A stretch of 64,000 bases of DNA from Tamarix chinensis (GCA_030549775.1 CM060174.1:92954132-93018131); one strand, 5' to 3'. Shown: positions 1-12,388, counted from the stretch's first letter. Numbers and translations are program-made. The notes: generated from the letters alone by a model not told the origin.

Positions 1-3000
1 TTTTAAATCATTTAAATTATGTTTTAACCTAATCGGTTTGGATTTGGTTCTATGTAACTGGTTGGGTTACCTATTTAGTTGTAAAACCTAATAAATAAGT
101 TATTTCGATAAATTAACTTATGATCGATTATTCTTTCTCGAGCTTTCCAAATTAAGTTGAAATGTCCCAAGTGATATTTGTATTAATCCGTTTTGATTTA
201 ATTTTAACCTTAAATCTTAATAAAGCTATGCTTTTAAGTTCTAAGCTTTGGCCACGTTTCTAAGAAAGATCATTTGTTGTGTTTATTTAATTAGAAATGT
301 GAATCATTGATTGATAGGATAGTTTCTAATTTAGTTTTCGATTTCTATCGGATCTAGGAAAGCTTTCTCGTGGACCCACGAGCTAGCGATCTCTCTCCCT
401 CTTATCTCGCTTAGCTAGCTTCGGATCCAGGTAAGTCTCTACTTACCTCTACTTATGGGTGTTTAGTAAGGATGTGGCTAAGGCCGCTTGTGTGATATGT
501 GATCTACTTACCTTGGATGCTTCGTACATATATACCATGTCCTGTTGTGTATAATATGTTTGACCTTAACGTGTTTTATGCATAGCGCAACTTGGAGTTG
601 GGGTATGTTGTATGTATCTGCTTATGACATGAATGTGATATTCTTATATGGTGATTATGATGTGATGTGACATGATATAACCCTCTAGGATATGCATGCT
701 AGGGTGACTATCATCATGATATGGGAATGAAAGGACAAAAAGAAATAAATGGGAAGTGAGTTGCGAATGGGGATATGAGGTTGACCAAAGTGAATAAGAG
801 ATGAGAACTACGCATAGGAATTCTAGGGTTTGCATGGGAAATTCGAGAGTTTGCATAGGTTGGGCAAAACTTACATGGAGATGATTGTTACGTGAGAAAA
901 GTTGTATTAAGGTATAAATAAGCTAAAGGGAGAGTTGTGGAGTGTTTGGAGACTTGGGATGAAAAATAATACGTATGCCGGTGTAGGGGTGTATGAGAGA
1001 CCCGATTAGGGTTTTGGGAGAAAGTAGTGATCTGGAAAATGTGGAAGTAAAAATGATTAAGGGAGAGTGGAGTACGAGTTAAGAGTAGAAATTGTTGTAT
1101 AAGGGGTGATTATGGGTGTCATGGGAGAGAAGAGATATTAGGTGAAAAAAAGAGGTGTTACTTGTGGGAGAAGAAAGGTACTAGGTTTGGTGTGGCCAAC
1201 TAGGGTTTGGCGGTCACATGTGGAGTCGGGGAATAAAGGGATATATTTTGGGAATTTCTTAGTAGAGACGGGATGCGATACAAGGAACAAAGTAAAGTTA
1301 GGATGAGTAAGAAGGAGTTGGGCCATGTAGGCCCAAATTAGGGTTTTCCAAGGAGGAGCCCTAGAGGGGTGAGGACATGCGGGATCGATATCGTTGTGTT
1401 AGGGTTAGCCCACATTCTCGGGAGAGTGTGCCCTTACTACATTTCCTTATGTATAAGAGTAAGAGGGGATGGACATCGGGGTGTGATAAAGGCCGCAGGA
1501 GTCTCAAGATATGGGATGGGCCCCTTGGGGAGGAAAGAAGTAGAGGGTAGTTGATATGCATGTGAAGGTGGAAAGCTTTTTGATAAGACATGAATAAGAC
1601 ATTAACTCCTTAAAGAGTAATATTGTTGAGTCGGGCCCAGACCGATCCACCGGCATAATAGTGGCTAGGTGCCGGGGTGCCCTGGAGACCGATCCACCGG
1701 CGTATAATAGTGGTTAGGTGGGTTCCGCCCTATAAGTGACTGATCCACCGGCTATAATAGTGGGGTATCCCGAGCTCAACAAACCAAATAGTATGTTGTA
1801 ATTAAACCATGGGAAATAAACTATATACTTACAGTGGAACACCATGAGAGTCGGGGCCAAACCGATCCACCGGCATAATAGTGGCCAGGAGCGTTGTGCC
1901 CTGGAGACCGATCCACCGGCATATAATAGTGGTTAGGTGCGTTCTGCCCTATAAGTGACCGATCCACCAGCTATAATAGTGGGGTTCCCGTACTCGCATG
2001 GATTAACAAAGATTATGGTGTGAAATGACTTATAAACAAATCATGGAAAGATATGTTATAATCACAGTAAAACACCATGAGAGTTGGGACCAGACCGATC
2101 CACCGGCATAATAGTGGTCAGGAGCGTTCTGCCCTGAAGACCGATCCACCGGCATATAATAGTGGTTAGGTGCGTTCTGCCCTATAAGTGACCGATCCTC
2201 ATGGATTCATAACGATTATGACGTGAATCGACTATATTTACCAGAGATCTAAAGAATGAGTCTATCTGGACCATAGCCGGCTTTTATTATCTATATTACC
2301 CCATGATGCTTATGTGCATAATGAGTTACTTTACATTTTGGTCATAACACCCTTATATGTTTCAATATGATGTTACACATGTTTCACATGTTACTATATG
2401 GGTATGGTAGGACTTGTGATGTGGGTTTTGAGTATGCGTAATAATGTATCAACATATTGTGTCATGATTTAATACGCACTTGATGTATAGTTACGTCTCT
2501 CCCATAAAATAGGGTAGTGGAACTTACTCAGTATTGGACCTGTACTGATACTACCTTGGTTGAATGGGTCCTGTGATGATCCACTGATGGTGGGGAGCAA
2601 ACCTCCTGTGCAGGTCTATGATCGGGTACTATATTGGGGTAGAAGGCTTGACTTGAGTGAGTAGGCGATCTGGATATTGGTCCTTGGGATATGTTTTATC
2701 TAGCTATATTTTGTACTACGCTTCATGTTTTTGAAACCGCACTCTTAAGTTGTATTCCTAAACGATATTCTAACCGTTGTTGACTTGTGTTTCCGTGAAT
2801 GACCTATGTTAGCTATGAACCCATGTTTTGATGATTCTTACTTAACGATTGTTTAGTTTAGCCTTAGCACTTAGTATCGGAACGGTAGGAGTGAATCGGT
2901 CTGGTACTAAGTGTGGCGGTAATACCCCCAAGTTTACGGTTTTAATTCTTTCGCTTCCGCTAAACCTTCTGATTTAAATGAAATTTTTCAGTAGTAAATT

Positions 3001-3013
3001 TGGGGGTGTTACA
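1..3013 (+). mobile_element. Long LTR, family B, forward, 5' end outside the window
   Basis: The segment ends with GGGGGTGTTACA, the 3' end shared by several LTRs here. Its reverse complement recurs at 18022-19980: for example the stretch at 347-460 (cgatttctatcggatctagg...) matches 19540-19640 inverted. It carries a hairpin-unit array (1641-2198), an RY-type motif near 691-698 and an inverted repeat TCAGTA/TACTGA at 2528-2548. No retroviral-type protein is encoded, as expected for an LTR. The 5' end is cut by the window edge. The LTR assignment is inferred from the TG...CA ends and repeated occurrence. Confidence 0.75.
1641..2198 (+). repeat. Array of CCACCGG-N-ATAATAGTGG units in a 233-bp higher-order repeat
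   Basis: Eight units of the type CCACCGGCATAATAGTGG occur, mostly preceded by ACCGAT. They are grouped three per higher-order unit, and each group opens with a line like accatgagag(t)cgggg. That line recurs at 1841 and 2074, a period of 233 bp. The last group is cut short after two units. Each unit begins with CCAC and ends with GTGG, so it can form a 4-bp stem around an AT-rich loop. Confidence 0.85.
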
Positions 3014-3962
3014 AAGGCTCAATGTTATGGGGTAGGATGAGGCAGGGAGGGAAGAAGACGAGGGAGTAGAGGGCAGTAGGTGCTCGGGCGGGGTAGGTTG
3101 TAGGGTGGTAGGTGATGGTCGGGTGGTAGGGAGAGGGAAGGGAAGAAGAGGAAAGAAGTCAGGCGCGGCTAGAGGGTGCAGGGGTTGGTTTGGTTCGAAA
3201 TAGGGAAGAAAAGGATGGGGGAGAGAGAGAGGGAGAGAGGGAGAGGTAGGTGGTGGTTGAGGTGGCAATTGCAGGTAGTGATCACGCATACTCGGGGTGT
3301 CGGGCATGGGCGGTGAAAAAGAAAGAAGAAGAGGAAGAAAAGAAGGGCGATCGGGCTAGGGAAAGAAAAGAAGGTTGGGCCGGCCCAATTGGAGGGAAAG
3401 AAAGGAAAGAAGGGCAGGGGCGCTGGGCTAGTTGAAGCGGGAGGGGAAGAAAGAAAAGTAGGGTTGGGCCTGCGACGTAGGAGAAGAACGAGAGGAGAGG
3501 GAGAATGGGCCTGCGACCCAGACGTGCAAGGGGGAAAGGCCGGCCTGGCAGCCCAAAGCTAGAAAAAGGAAAAAGAAAGAAAGGAGGAAAAAGGAGAAAG
3601 AAAAGGAAAGGGGGAAAAGGAGAAGGAAAAATATGGTAGATTATAATAATTTAATTTATAAAATAATAGAGTGTAATATTTTTGGGTAATAAATTTATTT
3701 AATAATTTAATTTAATTTAATATAATTAAATATATGGGTTTAAAAAGGTTAATTTTGGAAAAATATTGGTTTGAAAATTTATTTAAATAAAATGAGTATG
3801 ATAAAATAATAAAATATTTATTTTAATTTATTAAACATCCCTATCCAATTTTATATACTCAAAAATCCATAAAATAACTAAATTAAATAATTTTAAAAGC
3901 TAATTTATCCCAAATAAAAGTTATTTATTATATTATAGGTTTTTAAAATTTCAGGAATTACG
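3014..3962 (-). mobile_element. Family A LTR, 5' portion, inverted
   Basis: Read on the minus strand from 3962, this starts cgtaattcctgaaattttaa. It then follows the same AT-rich then polypyrimidine course as the forward LTR starting at 54891, with long matching stretches (for example the ttatttgggataaattagc segment). On the plus strand it is therefore purine-rich (3020-3630) then AT-rich. Its other part must lie beyond the left window edge, with the forward family B LTR (ending 3013) inserted into it. Confidence 0.7.
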
Positions 3963-4345
3963 TAGTCCTCCTTCCCTTTCTTTTTTTTCCTCCCTTGCCC
4001 ACCCAATTTTCCCCTTTCTTTTCTTTTCCCCGACCGGCTCAGCCCTCTTTTTCTTCCTCCTCCCCTCTCCTTCCTTTGCTCTGTAAGTCGTACTTGTAGA
4101 CCTGCAGGCTATCCTCCATTGCCATTGTATGCCCCAACCTACTCCCCTCTCTCTCCCCCATCCCTTTCTTTTTCAATTCAAGCCAAACCCGCCTTGCACC
4201 TGCCTCCCTCGCTTGCTTGTGTCACTTCCTTTTTCCCCACCTGCCACCTACACTCTATAATTTTGCGAGCTCGTACCGGCCTGCCATCGGCGTCCGATGA
4301 GCTCTTGCTACCCATGTACCCTTGTCCTCTTCCCCTATCTCAACC

Positions 4346-4353
4346 TATAAATA
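4346..4353 (+). promoter_or_regulatory. LTR TATA box
   Basis: TATAAATA in the context cctataaataccc. The same context occurs at 41416 in the solo LTR at the matching position in the leader. This supports it as the LTR core promoter, with transcription starting a few tens of bases downstream. Confidence 0.6.
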
Positions 4354-4811
4354 CCCCTTATCATCCCCCATTTTCCCTCTTTTACTCTGCCTAGAAAAGT
4401 CAACCATTTTTGCCACCGCCACTTCAGACACTGCCCCTACCACCGCCATACAACGCCACCATCGAAAACACCACCTAAGCCTTTCTCTGCATCACCCTCC
4501 AGTTCCACCATACCAAGCCACTTGCTGCCCTTGACTCCCCCTACATAACCCACCCCGATCGTGCAAAGTAGGCAGCTTGAGCTGCCCTTTACACCTCATC
4601 GCTGCCCCTCTTACCATCGTACGCCACTTCCTCTGCCACAATCATCACCTCTCCTGCCACCCACTCAACCCAGCAAACCCTCCTCTACCTTCCCCGACCC
4701 TTCCCTCTCCTTCCTCCTCCCTCCTTCTCCACCACTCTTGGCCACCACAACCGCCGCCGCCACCACTACAACCCTCTCAGTCTAAAGATTCCACTACCCC
4801 ACAACCACCAC

Positions 4812-4833
4812 ATCTCTCTCTCTCTCTCTCTCT
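4812..4833 (+). repeat. (TC)n microsatellite
   Basis: About eleven TC dinucleotides in a row inside the polypyrimidine leader of the LTR. Confidence 0.85.
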
Positions 4834-5929
4834 TCTTGCCCCAAAAGACCAACTTTTCCCAAAACCACCACTTTCACCACCGTCGCCGCCACTTAGCTAC
4901 CATCTTCACTTTTATTTATAATGTACCTATGTAATACTGCCCTTCATAACATGCATGATAGGAGGCTTTAAGTAGTGTGATGTGGTTGTGAGAGGAAAAA
5001 GAGAGCAAGGGAAGTGATTTGACTAGAGGTTAGTAAGGATGACCTAAAAATCTCATGACTTATGGGTGGACAAATGAAGGAATAATGTGAACGAATTAAG
5101 AGGATGGAGTAAAATATGCATAGGGAGTGTAGGATTGCATGTGATGGTTAGCCTTTGTATGAGGATGACCTTTATGTAGAAAAAGTTGACTTGAGGGTTA
5201 AGTAAGGTAAGGGAAGATTTGTGGGGGTGATTGGAGTCCATATGTGAAAAATGGTATGTGGGTTAGTATAAGGGTGTATGGGGGACTTGGCTAGGGTTTG
5301 GGAGGAAACCCTAAGTGGGAGAAAGGTGTGAGGAAAGGAGGACTAGTGAAAATGGTTAGAGTTGGGAATAAGAATGAAAGGGGCGTCACATGGAGGGGAA
5401 TTGAGCAAAGTGGAAAAAATGCTTGGGTGATGAGGGGATGATATAAAAGAAAGGAGAAGTACTAGGGTTTGGGGAACGAACTAGGGTTTTCATGGTCACG
5501 TGTGGAATATGGGTAGTAAAATTGTGATGTTTTGTATGGTTTGAGAGGAGTGGTAGTTTTGGTAGCAAAATGGAGCATAGGTTGTGTAGGATGGGGAGAA
5601 GTGAGGCCATATAAGCTAAATTAAGGTTTCAGAGGGAAACCCTAGAGGTTAATGATGAGTGAAAATAGATTTATGGGGAGTGGGCCTTGATCCAAGTGCA
5701 AAAGAGTTTGGATTTCTCATGGTGAGTGGAAAAAGGTGGGAAGAAGTCTCAAAGTCATAGGTGTGTAAAGGTTCTAAGATATAGGATATGACTTTTCGGG
5801 AGAACTAAAAATAAAAGGGTGAGCATGGGAAGTCCAGTGGGTCATTCATGTCTAGTATGAGTTGGTGTGGAATAAGATATGAGTAAAGCACTAAACACTT
5901 ACAGTGAAAGATTATTAAGCTAGGCCTAG

Positions 5930-6210
5930 TGAGGATAATTTTTGGTCGACTGGCTATAATAGTAGTCATGAGTGTTCTGCCCTATAGAGTATTTTTTGGT
6001 ACACCAAATATAATATTGGTGGGTCTCGTGCTTGATGAACTAAACCTTTTATGGAATTAAATCAAGGAAAGACACTAACTAGTTATAATGGAACACCACG
6101 CGAGTTGGGGCCAGTGAGGGTAAATTTTTGGTCTGCCAACAATAATAGTGGTCAGGTGCGTTTTACCTCGTAGAGTATTTTCCAATCCACCAGTTGTAAT
6201 AGTGGAGTTC
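5930..6210 (+). repeat. Diverged hairpin-unit array in LTR D
   Basis: Four or five decayed units (for example ctggctataatagtag, ccaccagttgtaatagtgg by close match, and caccaaatataatattggtg at 6000-6025) occur in the position held by the array in the other LTRs. The spacer text (aacaccacgcgagttggggcc) is also the same module. Confidence 0.7.
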
Positions 6211-6863
6211 CTATACTCATGTAGAAATAATATGGAAAATGTGTAAGACAGAAATAATTGTCTATGTTTGGAATGATGTTATGCACCTTAATTAAGCAAT
6301 GTATGTCTTACTTGTCTATTTGTTCTTACATGGCCTTATCCATATGGTTACCTTACTCAATACATAGCGTACTGATTACCCATTTCATGGGTGTTTCTCA
6401 TTCCCACGAGTAGAGGTCCCTTTTGAGTTGGTGTAGGTAGGAGATGTTGTGTTTGATGCCTATGACATATTCAATGCGTCGAGCGGAGCTAAGTGATGAC
6501 CTTTTGGACTTAGCTTGGGGACCAAGAGCAAGTGTTGACCAAACTTTCCTTTTTCCAGTTTTATCCTATATCACTGTTTGAATTGTTCTTTCTCCTTGGG
6601 GGCTTGACGCTATAATCATTTTCCATTATGTAATAGACTCTTTAATCACGCACTCTAATTTTCTCTTTATTTATGAATCTTTTGGATCCTTACAGTTTTA
6701 TGTCGTAATTAGTTTAATGTTTTGTGAATTTTCATAGCCTTATGGTTGGTGTAAGACTAGCCGGGGGCCAGGCTTATGGTGATCACGACGATAACACCCC
6801 TTGTCCTTGTGTATGGTTTTAATTAAATGAAAATTTTCAGCTATGGTTTTTAGGGGTGTTACA

Positions 6864-7856
6864 AAGTACCTATATATATAATTGTGGTTGTGCATCCTTG
6901 TGATGATGGAAGGCATTGGAGGTTGAAAGTCGTTCATATTAGGAATCGTGTGATTTGGTACAAAATAGGTATTTTAATTATATTAGGGGCATTTCGGTCA
7001 ATATATGTTACAAATAGAATATTGCGCATTTTAATGTGATAAGCGGTTTGAAATGGGTTAAATATATTATGTTGAAAGTTTGGAGTGAATATGAATGGTC
7101 TGAGTCCAATAAATGAGGAAAATAGATTTTCGTGAAAATAGAAACTTTAGGGGTAAAATTATTATCACGTGTGGGAATTGTTTGAATATGACCTTACTTT
7201 TTGGTTATAATAGGTATATTGGTGTTTTTGGAATGCATATTGAAATTAGGAGTCACATGATTGTCATGAGAAAAGTATGATTAAATTGTGGAATTAGACT
7301 TTTTGGTGAAATATAAATAGTAACCCTATAGGTAGGATATTATCGTGTGTATACAATGTGGGAGTTGAATCTCGATCTGTGTATATGATGTCAATAATAA
7401 TATTTTGGGAGTATATATTAAATTTAGTGGCTATATGGATCTTTTGGAAAGAGGTATGATTAAATTCTGGAATTAGAATTTTATAGGAGTTATGAATAGT
7501 AACCCTAAAGATGAGCATTTTGGTCAACATGATTAAAAGTGGCATGTCAACTACCTTGGGGGTTAACTGGCTTAAAATAGGTTAAGGGCACTATATGAAT
7601 ATTTGGAGTGGAAATGGAAGGTTTATAGTAAAAAAAACGAAGGGGAAAGGCTTTAAGTGTGAATAGCAAAACCTAATGGTGGAGTCATGATTACATGTGC
7701 GAAAGGTTGGAGAGTGGCACTAGGAATTGAATAAGAGGTTAATTTTGGTGTCTTAGGTATGCTTACAAAATTGGGTAGTCTTATGAGCTCTATGGAAGGA
7801 GTTATGGCTAAAATGTGAAATTAGGGTTTTAAAGGATACCTGAATTGTAACTCTAG
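6864..7856 (+). repeat. Degenerate ~179-bp tandem repeats
   Basis: The phrase gtatgattaaatt.tggaattag ... aatagtaaccctata/aag occurs at 7275 and again at 7454, a spacing of 179 bp. More diverged copies lie around 7100 and 7800. No coding sequence is apparent. It lies between two LTRs, so it may be part of an LTR or an old satellite-like stretch. Confidence 0.55.
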
Positions 7857-8929
7857 GTGTAAAATCTCGTTTCTTAAAAATCTAATTTTTATAAATATCA
7901 GTATTTATTTATCATTTTTAACATTTCATTTTTATTTTAATTGGTTTATTTAATTAAAATCATGTTTTTTGTAAATATTTGTCAAGGTTTAAATTTGTTT
8001 TATGGTTTTATTGGTAGTTTCAAATTTATGTTGAAATTTATTTAAATCATTTGTCATTGCGGACTATTCTAGATAAATTTATTCATGACAATGATTTTTA
8101 TCAAATTCACATAATTCAATTTTCATTTAAAATATATTTCCGTTTCTATCACGTGTTTGATTTTAATATGTTAAACTCGTTTTTTATTATAGTGTTGTTG
8201 TATGATTATGAATTTATTTTAGTGTTATATTTTATTAATAAAAATAAATTATTTTTTTAATTAAATAAATTTTTTTTAAGTGGTAAAATTATTTTAATTA
8301 TTTTTATCTATAAAAAATATTTCCTCCTTTGAATTTATTGATTTTTATGAGGTCGATAAGATCTTTAAAACATTTAAATTAAAATGGTTTCTATAATTTA
8401 TTTATGATTTTATTTTTGAAGTTTATATTCTTCCATTTTCCCCCTTTTGTTTTACAGAAAACATTTCAAAAGTGTGTTAAATTATTTTTAGTTTTTTGAT
8501 CTATATTTATTATATTTTTAGATAATTTAAAAAAAAAGGTCAATTTGCCCCATCCCCCTTTTTCTTTCTTCTTCTCTTCTCTCTTTTCTTTCTTCTTCTT
8601 CCCGTTTCCTTTGGCATAACCAAACCCAGTCCCCCGACCTACTCCCATTTCTCCTTGGTTGCTCAGTGCCACCGCCACACTATTCTTTGCTGCTCGACCA
8701 CCCCACTGTTGTGTCACGCCACACTACCACAACCTCCACACCCCTGCTCCTCATCGTCGTTATTGACAACAACACATGGTAGCAGTATCTAAGCACAGCG
8801 AGCAACAGTAACGACGCCACCGTCCGACCACCTCAACCATCACCCAACCATGACAAGTGGTCCTTGACTACTAGTGAAGCTCCAACAACCCTTATCCCCT
8901 CCAATTTCATAGTAATTTGCTAATTTTAA

Positions 8930-9440
8930 CGAGTAAGAAGGGTAATTTGGTAAATTAACTAACTAAAAAGGGTAATTTGGTCATTTTAATAAATAAGAAT
9001 GGTAATTTGGTAATTTAACCAACCAAAATGGCAACTTGGTAAATTTAATAAGTATGAAGGGTAATGCGGTAATTTAACTGACCAAATGGGCAATCTGGCA
9101 AATGTAACAAGTATGAAGGGTGATTAGGTAACTTAATAAGCCTAAGGGGCAATTTAGTAGTTTAAACAAGTATAAAGGGTAGTACGGTAATTTAACTAAC
9201 TAGAAAGGTAAATTGGTAACTTAACATGTATGAGGAATAAAGTTGGTAATTTAATAAGTATAGAGGATAAGTTGGGAGTCTAACAAATGCAATGGGTTAT
9301 TTGGTAATTAAGCAAATGTGAATAGTAATACGGTAATTTGGTAAATAAAAAGGGATGACTTGGTAATTTTACAAATAAGGTGTATTTCGGTAATTTTGTA
9401 AGGATGGAGGGGGTAAATTGGTAACTTGCATATAATATGT
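8930..9440 (+). repeat. ~31-bp degenerate tandem array (gggtaatttggtaatttaac)
   Basis: About 15 imperfect copies of gggtaatttggtaatttaac plus a variable aa(c/t)aagta(t)gaa linker. A related array lies in LTR F at 57060-57860, in the same place relative to the leader. Confidence 0.8.
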
Positions 9441-9829
9441 TGATGGATTAAATGAGTCTCCTTAATAAGACATAAGTAATATTGAATGATAAGATAGGGG
9501 TATTTGGTGAGTCAATAGTTATCACAAGTGAGTGTCACAAGAACATAGCATAACCTAGGGTTAGATGGATAATTAAAAGTGCGATAGGGTGTTTATATCA
9601 TAATCATGAAAGAGGTAAATATGCATGGAAATGTGTGTTAGACATGTTCAAAGTACATGTTAGGGTTTATCTATGCCATGATCCTTGATATAGAATGCTT
9701 GATTCTATGGCTAGTATATCTTTGTGTCTCTAGATTTATGACATCTTTGCTTCCCTCGAATTAATTAAATGGACCTGTTGAATAAGATATGAATAAAGTA
9801 CTAATTACATAAAGTGAAAGACTATTGAG

Positions 9830-10190
9830 CAAGGCCCAGACCAGTCCACTAGTGAATAATAGTGGCTAGATGCAAGATACCCTGAAGACCGATCCACCGG
9901 TGAATAATAGTGGTCAGGTGTGTTATGTCTTGAAGCATTTTTTGGTCCACCACCTATAATAGTGTGGGATCCAGAGTTCAATAAATAAAACATTAGATGT
10001 TAATAAATTATGCGAAAACAATAATCACTTACAAAATACCATGTGAGTTGGGGCCAGACTGGTCTACTGATGAATAATAGTGGTCAAGCGCAGGGTGCCT
10101 TAGAGACCGGTCTACCTGCGAATAATAGTAGTCAGATGCGTTCATCCCTAAATTGTATTTCCAGTCCATCAGTTATAATAGTGGGGTTCC
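9830..10190 (+). repeat. Hairpin-unit array in LTR E
   Basis: Six units of the CCAC-N-GTGG type, diverged (ccactagtgaataatagtgg, ccaccggtgaataatagtgg, ctacctgcgaataatagtag and others), in two groups of three with the usual spacer (accatgtgagttggggcc near 10039). Confidence 0.75.
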
Positions 10191-10880
10191 TACACTCATA
10201 TGGAGATAATTCGAGAGATGATGATTGAATAATGATAAATTAATAGCTCAAGACCAAAAGTAGTAATTTCACCTTTATGATCCATTGATACATTATAAGT
10301 TTGGCTTCGGTGCCTATCCCTACTTGGGTATATGATTGAATTGCTAAGTACATGGATTTTGTGTTATGAATTTCTTATTGTATGCGGTGTTGCCTTGAGC
10401 AAATCCCTAATGATTGATATTGGTACACAAAGCTTGCTAAGTTCTATTGTTCATCGTGATTTTCCTAAGCCTGTGTATGTTATCGCTTTATATTATCTAT
10501 GTATTATGTGCTGCATGTGGGCTCTACCTTTCAAATTGGTATAAAGGGGTTACTCAGTACTATAATGCTAAAGGGTTCTATTTGTGGGCCCCTGTCTATT
10601 TAATGGACAGTGTCCCTTGCAATATATTATTCAAGTAGGCATTAGGTAAGAACATAAGGGTTGTTTGAGAATAATTTAGGGTTTCTCTTTTACCATTTTA
10701 TTTCCTTGTTAAAATGATCGATATTATTATAACTACCAATAGTGGGTTTTATTTTTGTAAAGAGTTTATTGTACTACTCTTATTTATATAAAGTCTGATT
10801 ATGAGGAAACTGTATTTTAATCTTTTATCCTTAGTACTTGGTATTAGAATGATAGGAAAGATTGTGTTAGATTTGTGAAA

Positions 10881-12100
10881 TTAGGGTTTCTAAGGGAAAT
10901 ATGACTTGTTCTAGGATATGTGATGGGATGGTGCCTTGCATGAGTATGTGTATATGAACATGTCATAACCATAAAAAAATAAAGTACAAATAATATACTA
11001 ATCACTCAAAGTGAAATATCATATGAGTCAAGACCGATTGTACCTGTTTGTTCCACTAGACAAGAATAGTGGTCGGGTGAGTTTTGTCCCAGGGTTATAT
11101 ATTGCTGAAACATTTCCATCGGTTGAGAATAGTGGGGTTCCCAAACTCAAATTAAATAAATCATTAGAATTATCGTAACAATTGAAAAGATACTAATCAC
11201 TTAAAGTAAAATATCGTGCGAGTTAAGACTGGTTGTACCTATCTATTCCATTGGACAAGAATAATAAACATGTGCATTTTGCCTCAGGATTGTATATTGT
11301 TGAAACTGTTCCACCGGTTGAAAATAATGGCCAAGAGCATTACGTCGTGAGGTTGTATTTATATTACTATTCCACCGATTGAAAATAATGGAATCCCTAA
11401 ACTCAATGTAAATAAATAGTTGGAATGATTATTATTGGAATCAAAATGGTAAACGGATGTCTTGGTAGCACTCTTTGTGTCTACTTGTGTTTCGGTAGAA
11501 GCATTTGTGACTATCTCTAATGCTAGGAGTTATTATGGGTATGTGTTGGTAGACCTACCTATGATTGAGATTTGCTGGTCTTGATAATGAAAAATTAATT
11601 CCAGATGGGTTTGAGGATGATGTTGTTCTAACTATACTGCCAAGAGCATCTCTTTGACGTTCTATTAGTAAGTTTTAGTTAATTCCAGATGAACTAACAT
11701 GAGCAGTATATGGCCTTAGTGGTGTGCGGTTATATGAAAAATTATCATTTTTCAAATGATGTATGTTTAGTTAAATGTTTTATATCATGTATTATGGTGA
11801 TGTTGTTTATGTGTACCATGTAGGTTTTTCATATTAGTGTTGTATAATTGATTTCTCAGTACCATTATATTGAAGGACTCTTTTTTATAGGCCCTTCCTA
11901 TTTAATAGGCAGTGACATTTGTATATTAGCTTACAAGGTTAGTTGAAGGCCTTTATTTGGGTTGAGAATTTAGGGTTATTCGGTGTTTTACCCTGTATCT
12001 TTTGCTCCAGGAGGTTTTATACTCATAATATCCTTATGTATTTTCTTTCACTAACATTCTGTAACTACTAACAGTTGGTTTTATTTGAAATTATTAACAT
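10881..12100 (+). repeat. Diverged tandem duplication of the LTR E 3' half
   Basis: This segment repeats the order of 9780-10800: hairpin units (11040-11400), a cagtaccattatattgaagg phrase (compare cagtactataatgctaaagg at 10556), a ctatttaataggcagtg phrase (compare 10590), and ctactaacagttggttttattt (12066; compare 10733). The offset is about 1.3 kb. It looks like an old tandem duplication, or a second LTR fragment joined in the same orientation. Confidence 0.6.
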
Positions 12101-12388
12101 CAAAGGTCAAGCAATATCACTATACTTGTTTTTATGATAACAAATGGATTTTTAGTATCTAATACATTTGCTTAAATGTGCATATTCAACAAACCAACAC
12201 ATAAAAAAGGCACCAAGACATGAAGCCAAGCATTTGATATATCTTAGGTATACTGTAAAGAGTTAGGTTGAACACAAGTCACATTTTAAACAAAAATTCT
12301 TTATAACTCTTTGTTGAAAAATACTTAACTTGATGTCATATTATAAATCTTTTAATAAGTATTTTCCAAACAAATTGATTGGTTCTGA
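12101..12388. other. Unclassified repeat-derived segment
   Basis: No gene seen. With 12690-13990 this forms a ~1.6-kb stretch that interrupts the expected LTR text between 12100 and 13995, so it is probably an older insertion into the LTR. Confidence 0.35.

Larger units (their letters stand above)
3963..6863 (+). mobile_element. Long LTR, family A/D, forward
   Basis: Starts in a polypyrimidine leader (3965-4900), contains a TATA box (4346), a CATGCATG motif (4950), the hairpin-unit array (5930-6210) and the TCAATACATAGCGTACTGA inverted repeat (6357-6375). It ends TTAGGGGTGTTACA. The order of modules is the same as in the solo LTR at 40468-44995. The expected TGTAACACC start is missing; the inverted LTR ending at 3962 seems to have inserted into or replaced it. 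ORFs in the C-rich part are proline/serine-rich and look like chance frames. Confidence 0.7.
7857..10880 (+). mobile_element. LTR E, forward, first copy of the body
   Basis: Possible start at TGTAAAATCTCG (7857). It has an AT-rich segment, a polypyrimidine leader (8520-8760), a ~31-bp array (8930-9440) and hairpin units (9830-10190). A 3' region follows up to the phrase ttagtacttggtattagaatgatagg (10835-10865), which normally lies ~120 bp before the LTR end. There the sequence jumps back to mid-LTR text, so the true 3' end is displaced to 14154. The start is tentative. Confidence 0.5.

Noticed and set aside
4119..4921. Several proline/serine-rich ORFs
   Set aside because: C-rich LTR leader sequence. 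No homology to known proteins recognised.
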